This document shows, piece by piece, positions 42,085-51,888 of a stretch of 64,000 nt of DNA. The stretch's first letter is position 1; the number at the start of each line of letters is the position of its first letter. Source of the stretch: Lachnospiraceae bacterium (lineage in GTDB: Bacteria > Bacillota > Clostridia > Lachnospirales > Lachnospiraceae). A model generated the notes under the pieces. The model made no database searches. It had not been told where the DNA came from and saw nothing but the letters and a program-made list of their open reading frames with translations. Where the stretch lies: assembly GCA_024695465.1 (NCBI GenBank), contig JAILID010000019.1, positions 1 to 64,000 of the forward strand, read 5' to 3'. A program made the position numbers and the translations under genes.

Positions 42085-43476
42085 TCAACCGCTTCTTTCA
42101 CGCAATTCCACTTTTTGAACCGAAGCGATTCCGCCGGGGAGAATTTCCTTCACCCGGACCCGGACTTCCCGCCCTAAAGGCACCTCCCGGGACGCAAGCT
42201 CCACGGGAATGTACTCCCTTGTGTAGCCTTTCAGAATCCGCTCTCCGCCCCGCAAAAACGCCTCCTCAAAGAGGGCCAGGACCTCCTGTCCGACAAAACG
42301 TTCCGCATAGGCCATCCTCTCCGCGCGGTCTGTTTCCGCGAGCATGTCCGCCCGCTCCTTCTTCAGCTTTTCCGGCACCTGTCCGTCCATTCCCGCAGCC
42401 AGGGTTCCCTTGCGGACCGAATACTTAAAGATATGGGCCCTTGAAAAATGAATTTCCCGCACAAACGCCAGCGTCTTTAAAAATTCCTCCTCCGTCTCAC
42501 CCGGAAAACCGGCGATGATATCCGTCATAATCGCGGGATCCCGGTAAAACTTCCTTATTATCCTGCATTTGTCCGCGAAATCCTTTGTCCGGTACTTGCG
42601 GCGCATCCTAAGCAGCGTTTCATCGCAGCCGCTCTGCATGGATAAATGAAAGGAAGGACAGACCTTTTCCTCTCCGCAAAGCCCCTCTATAAAATCCTCC
42701 GTCACGATTCCGGGCTCCAAAGAACCAAGACGGATCCGGGAAACCCCCTCTTCGGCCGCAATCGCCCGGATCAGTTCAAGGAGCCGGTAATTGGTCAGCG
42801 CCTCGGCAGCATCCGGCGTCTGGCGGTTCATCCCCGGATAGTCAAAATCAAGTCCGTAGGAGCTGATATGGATACCCGTGAGCACAAATTCGCGGTATCC
42901 CTCTGCGACAAGCGCCCGGACTTCCCGAAGAACGTCCTCCGGCCGCCGGCTCCGCACCCTTCCCCTTACATAGGGAATCATGCAATAGGAGCAGAACTGG
43001 TTGCAGCCGTCCTGAATCTTTAAGAAAGCCCGGGTGTGCTCCCCGGAGGAAACCGCCCCCAGCTCCTCGTATGTCCGGACGCTGCTGATCCGCGGCAGGA
43101 CCCTTGATTTCATTCGTTCCGAATCCCTCTCCTTAAGACAGCTCTCAAGGATCTGAGGCAGCTTTCCCTTCTCCGCGTTTCCGATAAGAAGATCCACCGC
43201 GGGATCCGCCTCAAGCCGCCCGGCCGCATCCTCCACATAACATCCGCAGGCCGCGACGATGGCCGCGGGGTTCATTTCCTTCGCCTTGTGGAGCATCTGC
43301 CGGGACTTGCGGTCAGCGATATTGGTTACCGTACAGGTATTGATCACGTAGACGTCGGCGCCTGGCGCGAAAGGCGCCTCCTCCCAGCCGGCGTCAAGAA
43401 GCGCCTTCCGCATCGCGTCCGTCTCATATGAATTTACTTTGCATCCCAGACTGTGGAACGCCGCTTTTCTTCCCAT
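42085..43476 (-). CDS. mtaB: tRNA t6A37 methylthiotransferase MtaB
   Basis: MtaB adds a methylthio group to t6A37 of tRNAs reading ANN codons. The 463-residue protein has the N-terminal UPF0004 domain with cysteines for the second cluster (GCKVNSYE, INTCTVT, ACGCY), the radical-SAM site CNQFCSYC in the middle, and a C-terminal TRAM domain. The ATG at 43476 with AAAGGTG upstream is preferred to 43500, giving MGRKAAFHSLGCKV, the family start. Confidence 0.95.
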   Translation of the reverse strand: MGRKAAFHSLGCKVNSYETDAMRKALLDAGWEEAPFAPGADVYVINTCTVTNIADRKSRQMLHKAKEMNPAAIVAACGCYVEDAAGRLEADPAVDLLIGNAEKGKLPQILESCLKERDSERMKSRVLPRISSVRTYEELGAVSSGEHTRAFLKIQDGCNQFCSYCMIPYVRGRVRSRRPEDVLREVRALVAEGYREFVLTGIHISSYGLDFDYPGMNRQTPDAAEALTNYRLLELIRAIAAEEGVSRIRLGSLEPGIVTEDFIEGLCGEEKVCPSFHLSMQSGCDETLLRMRRKYRTKDFADKCRIIRKFYRDPAIMTDIIAGFPGETEEEFLKTLAFVREIHFSRAHIFKYSVRKGTLAAGMDGQVPEKLKKERADMLAETDRAERMAYAERFVGQEVLALFEEAFLRGGERILKGYTREYIPVELASREVPLGREVRVRVKEILPGGIASVQKVELRERSG

Positions 43477-43529
43477 AACGATACACCTTTCTTTATGCAA
43501 GATTTGTCTGTTTCTCCGTTCTTTTTGCC

Positions 43530-43558
43530 TTGACTAAAGCCCCTGTTTTCGATAAGAT
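43530..43558 (+). promoter_or_regulatory. Promoter of the Crh-like gene
   Basis: TTGACT (43530-43535), a 17-base spacer and TAAGAT (43553-43558), 55 bases before the start codon. Confidence 0.6.
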
Positions 43559-43612
43559 ATCAACAGGAAATGAAAAACATATTTCCTGACTACCTAAAGG
43601 AGGTTAATACAC

Positions 43613-43849
43613 ATGAAGACAATTCGGGTATCTCTTAATTCCATCGACAAGGTCAAGACTTTCGTAAACGAGATTGGCAAATATGATTTTGATTTCGATC
43701 TTGTCTCCGGACGCTACGTCATCGACGCCAAATCCATCATGGGCATCTTCAGCCTGGACCTCTCCAAGCCGATTGACCTCAACATTCATGCCGAAGGTGA
43801 AAAGCTTGAGGAAGTTCTCGCGGCTCTGAAACCTTACGAAGTCGCCTGA
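43613..43849 (+). CDS. HPr-like protein lacking the PTS histidine (Crh-like)
   Basis: A 78-residue HPr-fold protein. The segment that should carry His15 reads SLNSIDKVKTFVNEI, without any histidine, so phosphotransfer is ruled out. The HprK recognition region is conserved as AKSIMGIFSLDLS, with the serine of the Ser46 position present. This is the pattern of Bacillus Crh, a regulatory HPr used only for CcpA signalling. The start has AAAGGAGG upstream. The gene stands alone with its own promoter and terminator. Confidence 0.85.
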   Translation: MKTIRVSLNSIDKVKTFVNEIGKYDFDFDLVSGRYVIDAKSIMGIFSLDLSKPIDLNIHAEGEKLEEVLAALKPYEVA

Positions 43850-43888
43850 TTGAGTCATCATAGAGTATAATTGAAAAATTGTCAAGTA

Positions 43889-43917
43889 AACGCCCTGCCG
43901 CTTTCCGGCAGGGCGTT
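43889..43917. terminator. Bidirectional terminator, Crh-like and exporter genes
   Basis: AACGCCCTGCCG and CGGCAGGGCGTT form a perfect 12-bp stem with a 5-base loop and a T-rich downstream run. Confidence 0.8.
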
Positions 43918-43970
43918 TCTTTTCTTCCCCCCGGAGTACTTCCGGGGGAGAAGCCTTACATTCTTTTCCC

Positions 43971-45221
43971 CTATTCCCTTCTCAGCGCGTCAATCGGATT
44001 CAGGTTCGCCGCCTGCACCGAAGGCAGGAGTCCGAAAATGATCCCGATCATCATCGAGAACGCCACGGAGAGCACGATCGCGGGGATGGAGATCGCGACC
44101 GGAGTTCCGCTCATTTTGGAAATGACCTGGGCCAGCAGGATCCCGGCAATCACCCCGATGATTCCGCCGAGGCTGGTCAGCACGGCCGATTCCGTCAGGA
44201 ACTGGGCCAGGATAACGCTCTTCCTGGCTCCGAGAGCTTTCTTGAGGCCGATCTCCGCGGTTCGCTCCGTGACGGATACCAGCATGATATTCATGACGCC
44301 GATGCCGCCGACCAAAAGGGCGATGGACGCGACCCAGAGCAGCAGATTGTTGGTGCTGGACGCCAGCTCCTGCTGGTTTCTGGCTTTCTCCAGCAGATCC
44401 TCCGCCTTGTAGGCGATATCCTGGACGCCGGGGCCGATGGATTCATTCATGATATCCGCCGCCTCCCGTCCCGCATTGCTCATCTGCTCGGTCGTCCGGG
44501 CCCGGACGACGCAGTTTTCCGGCTCGTCATAGCCGAAGACGATCGGCCAGGAAGCGGAAGGAATCATAACCGTTCCGTATTCTTCCTGGTTGTAGTTCAC
44601 GTAATCCTCAAAAGAATTGATCACAGGCTTGAAGTTCTCCGCCTTCTTCACGAGTCCGACGACCATGAAAGGTTCGCCCCGGATCTCCATCATGCTGCCG
44701 ACAGCCTCTTCCTCCGGGAAAAGCGAGCTGGCTGCCCTCTCGTCCAGAAGCGCAACCTTGTGAAAATCCGTGTAATCCCTCTCGATAAACGGCCGTCCTT
44801 GATAGACGACCATTCCCAGCGCGGAGAGATAGTGCCGGTCGATCCCGCAGCAGGAGCCGCTTTCAAAGGAACCGCCGGCCGAGCTGATCCCATCTACCCA
44901 GCTCCTGTGGAGATAGAAAGAGGCGTCCTCCACCGCTTCAAGATCCAGAATCTTCTTCCTCTGCTCGTCGGAGACGGTGGAGACTCCTGCCGGGGCCCCG
45001 GAATCCATCCAGTACTCCCCGCCTCCCTGCTGCAGCGTGATCGTTACCGAATTGTTTCCCGCCCCGATCAGGTTCTGCATAATCTGCCGGTTGGTTCCGG
45101 TGATCGTCGAGACGATGGCTATGATCGAGGCGATTCCGATTATGACGCCGAGCATCGTGAGAAAAGACCTCATCTTGTGCGACCATATTCCCATAAAAGC
45201 AAGTCTGATATTCTCTATCAT
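43971..45221 (-). CDS. MacB/FtsX-type ABC exporter permease
   Basis: A 416-residue permease: one N-terminal membrane helix (about 18-40), a large MacB-type extracytoplasmic domain, and a three-helix FtsX domain with LLVGGIGVMNIMLVSVTERTAEIGLKKALGA, the usual coupling segment. It should act with the ATPase at 47450-48139 to move a substrate out of the cell membrane. It is the last gene of a four-gene exporter operon. Confidence 0.92.
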   Translation of the reverse strand: MIENIRLAFMGIWSHKMRSFLTMLGVIIGIASIIAIVSTITGTNRQIMQNLIGAGNNSVTITLQQGGGEYWMDSGAPAGVSTVSDEQRKKILDLEAVEDASFYLHRSWVDGISSAGGSFESGSCCGIDRHYLSALGMVVYQGRPFIERDYTDFHKVALLDERAASSLFPEEEAVGSMMEIRGEPFMVVGLVKKAENFKPVINSFEDYVNYNQEEYGTVMIPSASWPIVFGYDEPENCVVRARTTEQMSNAGREAADIMNESIGPGVQDIAYKAEDLLEKARNQQELASSTNNLLLWVASIALLVGGIGVMNIMLVSVTERTAEIGLKKALGARKSVILAQFLTESAVLTSLGGIIGVIAGILLAQVISKMSGTPVAISIPAIVLSVAFSMMIGIIFGLLPSVQAANLNPIDALRRE

Positions 45222-45233
45222 TTCCGCGCCACC

Positions 45234-47453
45234 TCACATTCCGTTGTAGAGGTCTTCAATCGACCCTTCCCGGGTTTTCGCCCCATCTTTCACATTTTTT
45301 CCATAGGGAAAAGCCAGATAATCCTCCGTCGTGATCCCGGAAATCACCTCGTAGCCGTCGCCCGAAAGCGCGCCGAGGACGACATCCGTCCGGACCAGCT
45401 TTTCATTTTCCCCTCTTTTATATACATAATAGCTGCCGTTTTCTTCCCTCACGAAGGCTTTCCAGATGTAGAGCATCTCCCCTCCCTGGCCGCCCATGGT
45501 ATTGTCGGGCGTAAAGGATACCTGGAGCCAGTCGCCGTTGACAAAATCGGCGTCCCCGACGCTGATCGTAACCGGATACCAGGAGGCGTTTCTTGTGCCG
45601 TCTTCAAACATGCCGCTCGTGTCCGGATAGGGCGAGATCTCCCGGATCGTCCCCTCGCAGCTGCTTCCGCTGTTCCAGGACATGATGCTGACCGCGTCTC
45701 CTTCCCGGATCTTGCCCAGAAGCTTCTCGCTGATCGCGCTCTTTACATAGAGGCCTTCCGCGGCGGAGACGGAAAGGAAAGGCGACCCATCTGATGGCGG
45801 ATCTTCCGGCTCATGAACCGTCTTCACAACTCCGTTCATCCGGGCCCGGACAGTCCCCTCTTCCAGCGCCTTCTCAGCTGCGGCAAGTTTCAGCTCCGCT
45901 TCCCGAAGATCCAGCTTGAGAGATTTCAGGAGCTGCTCCTCATTTTTCTTTGCGTAAGCGATCTCTTCCTTCGTCATCTGCTCGTCCCTGCCTATGAGAC
46001 CGATTATGGAGGCAAGGGAGCCCGTATCTCTTTCCATCGCCGTCATAAGACAGGCGTCTGTCAGATTGGCTTTACCCAAATCAAAGTCCATAAAGGAAGC
46101 TTCCCCCCTATAGGAGACCGCTTTTTCAGGCGCTGACGCGATCGGGGAAGGAATATCCGCGGCCGGCAGAACGAGTCCCCTTCCCAAGGCAGCCAGGGTC
46201 CCGGCCGGGGCGGCCGTCGGGGTCTCCGTCGGAGCCGGGGTTTCTGTCGGAACCGGGGTCTCCGTCGGCGTTTCCGTCGGCGTCGGAGTCTCCGTCGGAG
46301 TCGGCGTTTCCATCGGCGTTTCCGTCGGAACCGGGATCTCCGTCGGCGTTTCCGTTGGAGTCGGGGTCGGCGTCTCCGTCGGCGTTTCCGTTGGAACCGG
46401 CGTCTCCGTTGGCGTCTCCGTTGGAGTCGGGGCCGGCGTCTCCGTTGGAGTCGGAGTCGGCGTCTCCGTTGGAGTCGGGGCCGGCGTCTCCGTCGGAGTC
46501 GGGGCCGGCGTCTCCGTCGGAGTCGGAGTCGGCGTCTCCGCCTCAAGGCCGTCTTCCAGCGGCTCCAGGGAGATCACGCCCTTCCAATCCTTAAGATCTT
46601 TTCGGATCATCACCGCGTTAAGCGTCCAGCGGGAAAGGAGCATTCCGTCCCCGCAGTCCCCTTGCCGGACTTCCAGCGCGGCATAGAAAGGTCCTCCATA
46701 CAGAATGGCGGTCTTGCGAAGCATGGCAAGAAATTCCGGGGAGATAACCGTCCCTTCCTTTACCAGAAAGCGATAGGGATTGTCCTCTGTCCCGTAAAGA
46801 AGCGTCTCCGCTTCCAGCTCTTCCAGCTCTTCCGGAGAAAGGCCGCTTTTCTCATGGTCCGCTTCCTTGATCCCGGCTTTCTTCCAGACTTCCTCGGTTA
46901 CATTATAGGGAAGAGAATCCGCGTCAAGGACCGTCAGGGCGCTGACCTCCGCCAGATCGATCTCCGGCTCCTCCGGGAGATCCTCCCAGGGAAGGTCTTC
47001 TTCTCCCGGAAAATCCTCCCAGGGAAGATCCTCCCCGCCTTCCGCAATCGGAGTAAGCCCCTTTAAGGTTTCCAGATTTTTATTGGCCACGTCGATCCGC
47101 AGCTCGATCTGCTGCTTAGCCAGCTTCTCCTTCTCCAGATTCATCGCCGTCTGCGTCATATCGTAAGCCATGAGGACGTCTCCCTCATGTACAGCCTGAC
47201 CCGCGACAACCATGACCTCCTTAACCGTTTCCGCCGCTGACAGGTAGATGTCCTGCGAGGCGTCGGAAGACACATACCCGGTAACCATCGCGCTGTAATC
47301 CCAGGAGCCGCCCCCGTAATTGACCTCCGAAGCCGGTATGACCAGGACCGCCCGTTCCTGAGACCTGGACGCCCCGTAGAGAATTCCTCCGACCGCCCCG
47401 GTCCCGAGAAGAAGCGCCAGAAGGACCGCAAGAATTTTCCTGGTTTTCTTCAT
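45234..47453 (-). CDS. Exporter adaptor protein with PTET-repeat linker
   Basis: A 739-residue membrane-fusion-type adaptor. It has an N-terminal anchor (about 7-27), a first barrel/lipoyl half ([20 protein letters not shown]), then an acidic insert, a Pro/Thr/Glu repeat of roughly 110 residues at about 304-415, and the second lipoyl half and barrel domains ([19 protein letters not shown]). The repeat sits where a normal adaptor has only its helical hairpin, so it could be a long flexible arm through the cell wall. It overlaps the upstream ATPase gene by 4 bases. Confidence 0.85.
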   Translation of the reverse strand: MKKTRKILAVLLALLLGTGAVGGILYGASRSQERAVLVIPASEVNYGGGSWDYSAMVTGYVSSDASQDIYLSAAETVKEVMVVAGQAVHEGDVLMAYDMTQTAMNLEKEKLAKQQIELRIDVANKNLETLKGLTPIAEGGEDLPWEDFPGEEDLPWEDLPEEPEIDLAEVSALTVLDADSLPYNVTEEVWKKAGIKEADHEKSGLSPEELEELEAETLLYGTEDNPYRFLVKEGTVISPEFLAMLRKTAILYGGPFYAALEVRQGDCGDGMLLSRWTLNAVMIRKDLKDWKGVISLEPLEDGLEAETPTPTPTETPAPTPTETPAPTPTETPTPTPTETPAPTPTETPTETPVPTETPTETPTPTPTETPTEIPVPTETPMETPTPTETPTPTETPTETPVPTETPAPTETPTAAPAGTLAALGRGLVLPAADIPSPIASAPEKAVSYRGEASFMDFDLGKANLTDACLMTAMERDTGSLASIIGLIGRDEQMTKEEIAYAKKNEEQLLKSLKLDLREAELKLAAAEKALEEGTVRARMNGVVKTVHEPEDPPSDGSPFLSVSAAEGLYVKSAISEKLLGKIREGDAVSIMSWNSGSSCEGTIREISPYPDTSGMFEDGTRNASWYPVTISVGDADFVNGDWLQVSFTPDNTMGGQGGEMLYIWKAFVREENGSYYVYKRGENEKLVRTDVVLGALSGDGYEVISGITTEDYLAFPYGKNVKDGAKTREGSIEDLYNGM
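46208..46541 (-). repeat. PTET coding repeat in the adaptor gene
   Basis: Degenerate tandem units encode [14 protein letters not shown] and similar. DNA units of 18-30 bases recur with few changes, so copy-number variation between strains is likely. Confidence 0.85.
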
Positions 47454-48139
47454 TTTTCCCGTCCCTCCATTTCTGTCAAAGTAAGGATCCCGTCCCGGAT
47501 CTCCGCCATGCGCCGGGCTCGGCCGGCAATCTCCCTGTCATGGGTGATCATGAGTACCGACACGCCTTCATCGTTCAGCTTCTGAAAGAGCTCCATGACC
47601 TGCCGCCCGGAAGCCGAGTCCAGAGCCCCGGTAGGCTCATCTGCCAGAAGGAGCTTAGGGTGATTGACAATCGCCCTCGCGATAGCGACCCGCTGTTTCT
47701 GGCCTCCGGAAAGCTGGTTGGGCATGAAGCTCATCCGGTCCGAAAGACCGACCCTGCCGAGAGCCTCCTCCGCCAGTTCCCGGCGGCGGGCCCTGGGTAC
47801 GTGGGCGTAAGTCAGCGGAAGCTCCACGTTCTGGAGAGCCGTCTGGCCGGCCAGAAGCTGGAAGGTCTGGAAGACAAAGCCCAGCTTATAAAGCCTGACG
47901 TCCGCCAGCTCGTTAGAACTGCATTTGCTCACGTCCTGTCCATCGATGAGGATCCGGCCGCTGCTCGGAAGATCCAGGCAGCCGATAAGGTTCATGAGGG
48001 TGGACTTGCCAGAGCCCGAAGGCCCCATGATAGCGACATATTCCCCTTCCTCCATCGAAAAATTCACGTCTTTTAAGACGGGGACCTCCAGCTTGCCTGT
48101 CGTATAATTCTTATAGATATTTCTGCATTCTACGATCAT
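47450..48139 (-). CDS. ABC exporter ATP-binding protein (MacB/LolD type)
   Basis: A 229-residue ATPase with Walker [10 protein letters not shown], signature [15 protein letters not shown], Walker [13 protein letters not shown] and the switch His in MITHDREIA. It powers the MacB-type permease at 43971-45221. An ATG at 48145 lies directly on the ribosome site. The ATG at 48139, six bases after GGAGG, is the better start. Confidence 0.94.
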   Translation of the reverse strand: MIVECRNIYKNYTTGKLEVPVLKDVNFSMEEGEYVAIMGPSGSGKSTLMNLIGCLDLPSSGRILIDGQDVSKCSSNELADVRLYKLGFVFQTFQLLAGQTALQNVELPLTYAHVPRARRRELAEEALGRVGLSDRMSFMPNQLSGGQKQRVAIARAIVNHPKLLLADEPTGALDSASGRQVMELFQKLNDEGVSVLMITHDREIAGRARRMAEIRDGILTLTEMEGREK

Positions 48140-48151
48140 GGCCATCCTCCA

Positions 48152-49447
48152 TCAGCCGACGGCCCCGCCGTGCATCATGCCTTCAGCCATCATGCCTTCG
48201 TCCGCCATGCCGCCGTCCATCAAGCCTTCAGCCATCAGGCCGCCGTCTTCCCCATCGTTCTCGGAGACCGTCATCTCCTCCATCGGGATCGCCGCCTGCC
48301 CGACTTCGTTGCTCTCATCCGGGAACGCGATATAATCTTCCGGAGCAAGCCCTTCCAGGACGCGGACCTTGAAAAGCTCGTCATCCCGCTCGCCCAGCGT
48401 GACGGGTCTTTTGACCAGCTTTCCGTTTTCAGCCGCCCAGACGAAAGGTGCCTCCGGATCGCTCTCATCGATGTAATACTGATCCAGCCAGATACCGCTG
48501 TTTTCATTTTCCGAAAGCTGGCCGACATTGACCTCCATGTAGACATGCTGGCCCAGCATCAGCTCCTCGCTTGAATCCAGATCCACATAGAAAGGATAGC
48601 TGGTGCTCTGGCCGCCGGAATTGCCGTAATAACCCTCGCCGGACGAACCGTTCTCCCGGTCAATCAGGGTAACCGTTCCCGTCCAGATCCTGTCCGGATC
48701 TACACGGCTGTGCACGAGCATGGCGGAGCCTTCCATGATATCCCCGATATTGGATTCATTAACCGATCCCCTGACCCGGAAGTCCCCGGTCTTCATGATC
48801 TTTATAAAGGAGTTATCGCTCTCGCCGTAAGCGACCTGGCCGCCGCTGCCGTTATTGACCGACTGGACCACCCCGGCGATCTTGCTTTTCACCTCGGCGT
48901 TCTCGATATTCTCCTTCAGCTTCTCGATCTCCGCCTGCTTTCCCTTGATGTCGTATTCCTTCTGGCGCTTTTCAAGCTGCTGCTGCTGAATCTGGATCGT
49001 ATAGGAAGCCTGGTCCGAGGAAGAAGCCGCCTTCTTCTCCTTTTCCAGCTGCTCGATGGTCGAATTCATACCGGCAAGCTCGGCCTCCAGCCGCTCCAGG
49101 TCGATCTCCCCCTGCGAAAGGTTCTGCCGGAACTGCTCCGCGTCGTAAATGAAAAGCGGGGTTCCCTCCTCCACGGTCTGGCCCGCGGTCACATAAATCT
49201 CCGCCACCGTATACTCCGGATTCCGCTCCACCGACCAGGTTTCCTGGGACTCGACGACCCCGGCAAATCGGTTCAGCATCCCGTTTCCGCTCCCCAGCCC
49301 CGTAAGGGACGCAATCGAAGTGACGTAGACGGCGTTTTCCGGATCCGGCTCCCCGCCGCCTCTTTTGTAGACAGAGAAAACGATCCCTCCGAGAATCAGA
49401 AGAACCGCCGCCGCAATAAACCAGCCTTTCTTTCCTTTTTTCTTCAT
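48152..49447 (-). CDS. HlyD-family adaptor with methionine-rich tail
   Basis: A 431-residue membrane-fusion adaptor similar to YknX/MacA: membrane anchor (about 9-27), first lipoyl half (YVTAGQTVEEGTPLFIYDAEQFRQN), a long coiled-coil hairpin (IDLERLEAELAGMNSTIEQLEKEKKAA and onward), second half (SKIAGVVQSVNNGSG) and barrel. It ends with 29 residues rich in Met and Gly. It is the first gene of the exporter operon, starting at ATG 49447 behind AGGAGG rather than 49471. Confidence 0.92.
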   Translation of the reverse strand: MKKKGKKGWFIAAAVLLILGGIVFSVYKRGGGEPDPENAVYVTSIASLTGLGSGNGMLNRFAGVVESQETWSVERNPEYTVAEIYVTAGQTVEEGTPLFIYDAEQFRQNLSQGEIDLERLEAELAGMNSTIEQLEKEKKAASSSDQASYTIQIQQQQLEKRQKEYDIKGKQAEIEKLKENIENAEVKSKIAGVVQSVNNGSGGQVAYGESDNSFIKIMKTGDFRVRGSVNESNIGDIMEGSAMLVHSRVDPDRIWTGTVTLIDRENGSSGEGYYGNSGGQSTSYPFYVDLDSSEELMLGQHVYMEVNVGQLSENENSGIWLDQYYIDESDPEAPFVWAAENGKLVKRPVTLGERDDELFKVRVLEGLAPEDYIAFPDESNEVGQAAIPMEEMTVSENDGEDGGLMAEGLMDGGMADEGMMAEGMMHGGAVG

Positions 49448-49471
49448 GTTTTCCTCCTGCTCTTTCCGCAC

Positions 49472-49501
49472 AAAACGGCAAAGGTGTTTTCACCTTCGCC
49501 G
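49472..49501 (-). terminator. Terminator of the YtrA-ABC operon
   Basis: On the minus strand CGGCGAAGGTG-AAAA-CACCTTTGCCG followed by TTTTG lies after the permease stop at 49552. Confidence 0.6.
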
Positions 49502-49551
49502 CTTTGCCTTTTTCAGCCTTCACTTTCAAGACGTCTTTCAGCCTTGACTTT

Positions 49552-51771
49552 TCAGGCTATTTCCTCCACCAGCTTCGCAAAGTTTTCCGGATCGCTGAGC
49601 TTAACCGCCCAATTCGTCTCATAGTCCTCCGACTCCCCGGCTCCTTTGATCTGAAAATACAGACCAAAATCCATCGTCCCCGCTTCGCTTCCCCCATTCC
49701 GCCGCTTTACGCGTTCCACGGTTTCAAGAAGAGCCTCCACCTCCGTCCCACCGGAGAAAAAGATCCCTCCATCGAGAAGCTTTTCATAGTCAGATAAACC
49801 GTATCGCTCCGCAAAAGCCGCGAGCGCTTCCTGGGAAGATTCGCTCCAGCACCAGGCTCCCTTTACGCGACAGGCGGCGTCCGCCTTCGCCGGAAGCCCC
49901 AGCTCTTCAAGACAGGCCCGGGTGTTTTCATAATTCTCATAGACATAGGCTTCGCTGACGACGTCCATAAGGTCAAAGCCCTGATGGACTTTCGTATACT
50001 CCTCATAATCATCGTAGTCGAAATAGAAGCTGATCACGTATAGCGGGCTGCTTTCCCGGGCCTCCAAAAGATCAATCCGCCGGCTGTCCGCATCCAGCGC
50101 CTCAAGGAGCTTCAGCCTCTGCTCCGCATCCAGGGTTATTTTGTTTTCCGCATATTCCCCCAGCGGATCCTCCCACCGGCTCAGCGCGATCCTGTTATAG
50201 CGCTCCGGATCCATCTGGCCGAAGGGATAATACTTGTTCCGGAAATCAACGGTCGAGGACATCTTCCCAAGCGCCTCCCCGGTTTCCTCCAGCGGAATCT
50301 GATATCCGCGGATACGCATGCCGCCGCCTTTCATTTTATAAAGGATCCGCACGGAACACATCGTCTCTTCCCCGGCAGCGTCCGAAGGCTCCGCCGCCTC
50401 CCGGACCCCCAGTTCCGCGAGCTCGTAGATGCCGTCAAAATCCTCCACCAGATTCTTCCTGAGCCAGAGGGACTCCTGCGAGACGCTGCCGCCCTCCGCC
50501 TCCCGGTCATAGTGGCCGTTCAGGGTATCGCAATTGGCAAGCTCCATGGCTGCAAAGTCCTCCGAGACCGCCATCGCCTCGATCCGGCTTTTGTCCGGCA
50601 GCCAGGTGTCATAACCCAGAAGGTCGAAGCAGAAAACGGCGGGAATAAGAACGCTGCCCAAAAGCACCACAAGCCCCGAAATCCAGTGGCGCGCGATATT
50701 CCGGATATCCGGCGCCATGACAAACTCAAAGACCCCGTTGGCGATGAAAGCGCAGGCCGCCGACCCGAAAAGAAACCAGCCCATAAGCCCTTCCGACTGG
50801 CCGACAAGGATCCAGAGCAGAAATCCCCCCGCGACGCCAACCGGGATCGCGACGGCCGTCTTAAGGAAGGGCGCCGTACCCGGAAATGTCAGGGAGTTTT
50901 CCGCCGTCTCCGCCGGCCTTTTCCTGTAAATGAAAACCGCCAGCCAGAGCGCAAGGCCCGTATAGATAAGAAGGACCGCAACGGTCTTAAGCGGCGCCCT
51001 GTCAAAATAAGACGGGACGGTCAGCGCTGAAAACCAGAAGATGTTCTCTCCGTAATTCTCCGAATACCAGGTCTTATAGAAGAAGGAGCACAGCAGCTCA
51101 TTAAGACCGCCCAGGCAGACTCCGTAAAAGAGCAGGAAGACGGACAAAAGAGTGCCGATCAGCATTCTTCCCGAAAGCACCATGGCAAGCAGCACCAGCG
51201 AATAGACCGCCGAAAAAGCCAGAATATTGAAGGCCGCGGCCCGGAAAACTCCGGCCGCCAGCGCCCCGCTGAAGACCCCCTGGGAAGCGCATACCGGAAA
51301 CACCGCCAGCAGCAGCGAGACAAGATACGGGCAGATCACGATAAGCCAGCCCGAAAGACAGGGGACGAAGAAATACCTTTCACGCCTCATCGGAAGGCTC
51401 AGGAAGAAATCGCTCCGATCCTGCTTCTCCAGATACACATAGCCGGAAATGCCTGCCAAAAGCGCTGCCGCGAGAATAAAGAAATAGTAATAGCCCCCCG
51501 TCAGCCCCAGATAGGAAATCGCTGCCGACTTCCTCACCTTCAGAAGCATCTCCCCGGGCATCTCCCCGCGCCCCGACGCCGCCAGCTGAATCACCATCAG
51601 GCTTCCGGCCGGATACACCACCAGCGCGACAACAAGGATCAGGGCAAGGAGCCAGCTTCTCTCCTTGATATCCCAGAGCAGAAGCCTGGCAAAAGAAATC
51701 TTTCTCTCCCCCGGACGGCCCTGATCCGTCCCTCTTATGCTTTTAAATCGATCAATAAAGTTCATCACCAT
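49552..51771 (-). CDS. ABC-2 type permease with large extracytoplasmic domain
   Basis: The 739-residue protein has about ten helices in two groups (30-360 region) and a C-terminal soluble part of some 370 residues without clear domains, resembling DUF6449-type permeases found beside YtrA regulators. The first helices hold LALILVVALVVYPAGSL and GISGYVYLEKQDRSDFFLSLPM, typical of ABC-2 permeases. It follows its ATPase by about 120 bases. The substrate is unknown; related Bacillus systems respond to cell-wall antibiotics. Confidence 0.85.
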   Translation of the reverse strand: MVMNFIDRFKSIRGTDQGRPGERKISFARLLLWDIKERSWLLALILVVALVVYPAGSLMVIQLAASGRGEMPGEMLLKVRKSAAISYLGLTGGYYYFFILAAALLAGISGYVYLEKQDRSDFFLSLPMRRERYFFVPCLSGWLIVICPYLVSLLLAVFPVCASQGVFSGALAAGVFRAAAFNILAFSAVYSLVLLAMVLSGRMLIGTLLSVFLLFYGVCLGGLNELLCSFFYKTWYSENYGENIFWFSALTVPSYFDRAPLKTVAVLLIYTGLALWLAVFIYRKRPAETAENSLTFPGTAPFLKTAVAIPVGVAGGFLLWILVGQSEGLMGWFLFGSAACAFIANGVFEFVMAPDIRNIARHWISGLVVLLGSVLIPAVFCFDLLGYDTWLPDKSRIEAMAVSEDFAAMELANCDTLNGHYDREAEGGSVSQESLWLRKNLVEDFDGIYELAELGVREAAEPSDAAGEETMCSVRILYKMKGGGMRIRGYQIPLEETGEALGKMSSTVDFRNKYYPFGQMDPERYNRIALSRWEDPLGEYAENKITLDAEQRLKLLEALDADSRRIDLLEARESSPLYVISFYFDYDDYEEYTKVHQGFDLMDVVSEAYVYENYENTRACLEELGLPAKADAACRVKGAWCWSESSQEALAAFAERYGLSDYEKLLDGGIFFSGGTEVEALLETVERVKRRNGGSEAGTMDFGLYFQIKGAGESEDYETNWAVKLSDPENFAKLVEEIA

Positions 51772-51888
51772 ATAGTATACCCCTTTTTGGCGAATTTGTT
51801 ACATATCATCTGAAAAAATCTGTTCTCTTACAGCTCAAATGAGCCTCCTTTTAAGGCCGGCCCGCTCCCCTTCCATGAGACGCAAACG

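Noticed and set aside
46061..46546. Arg-rich 161-residue ORF on the minus strand
   Set aside because: It is a frame shadow of the PTET repeat in the adaptor gene; the reading with conserved adaptor domains on both sides is the real one.
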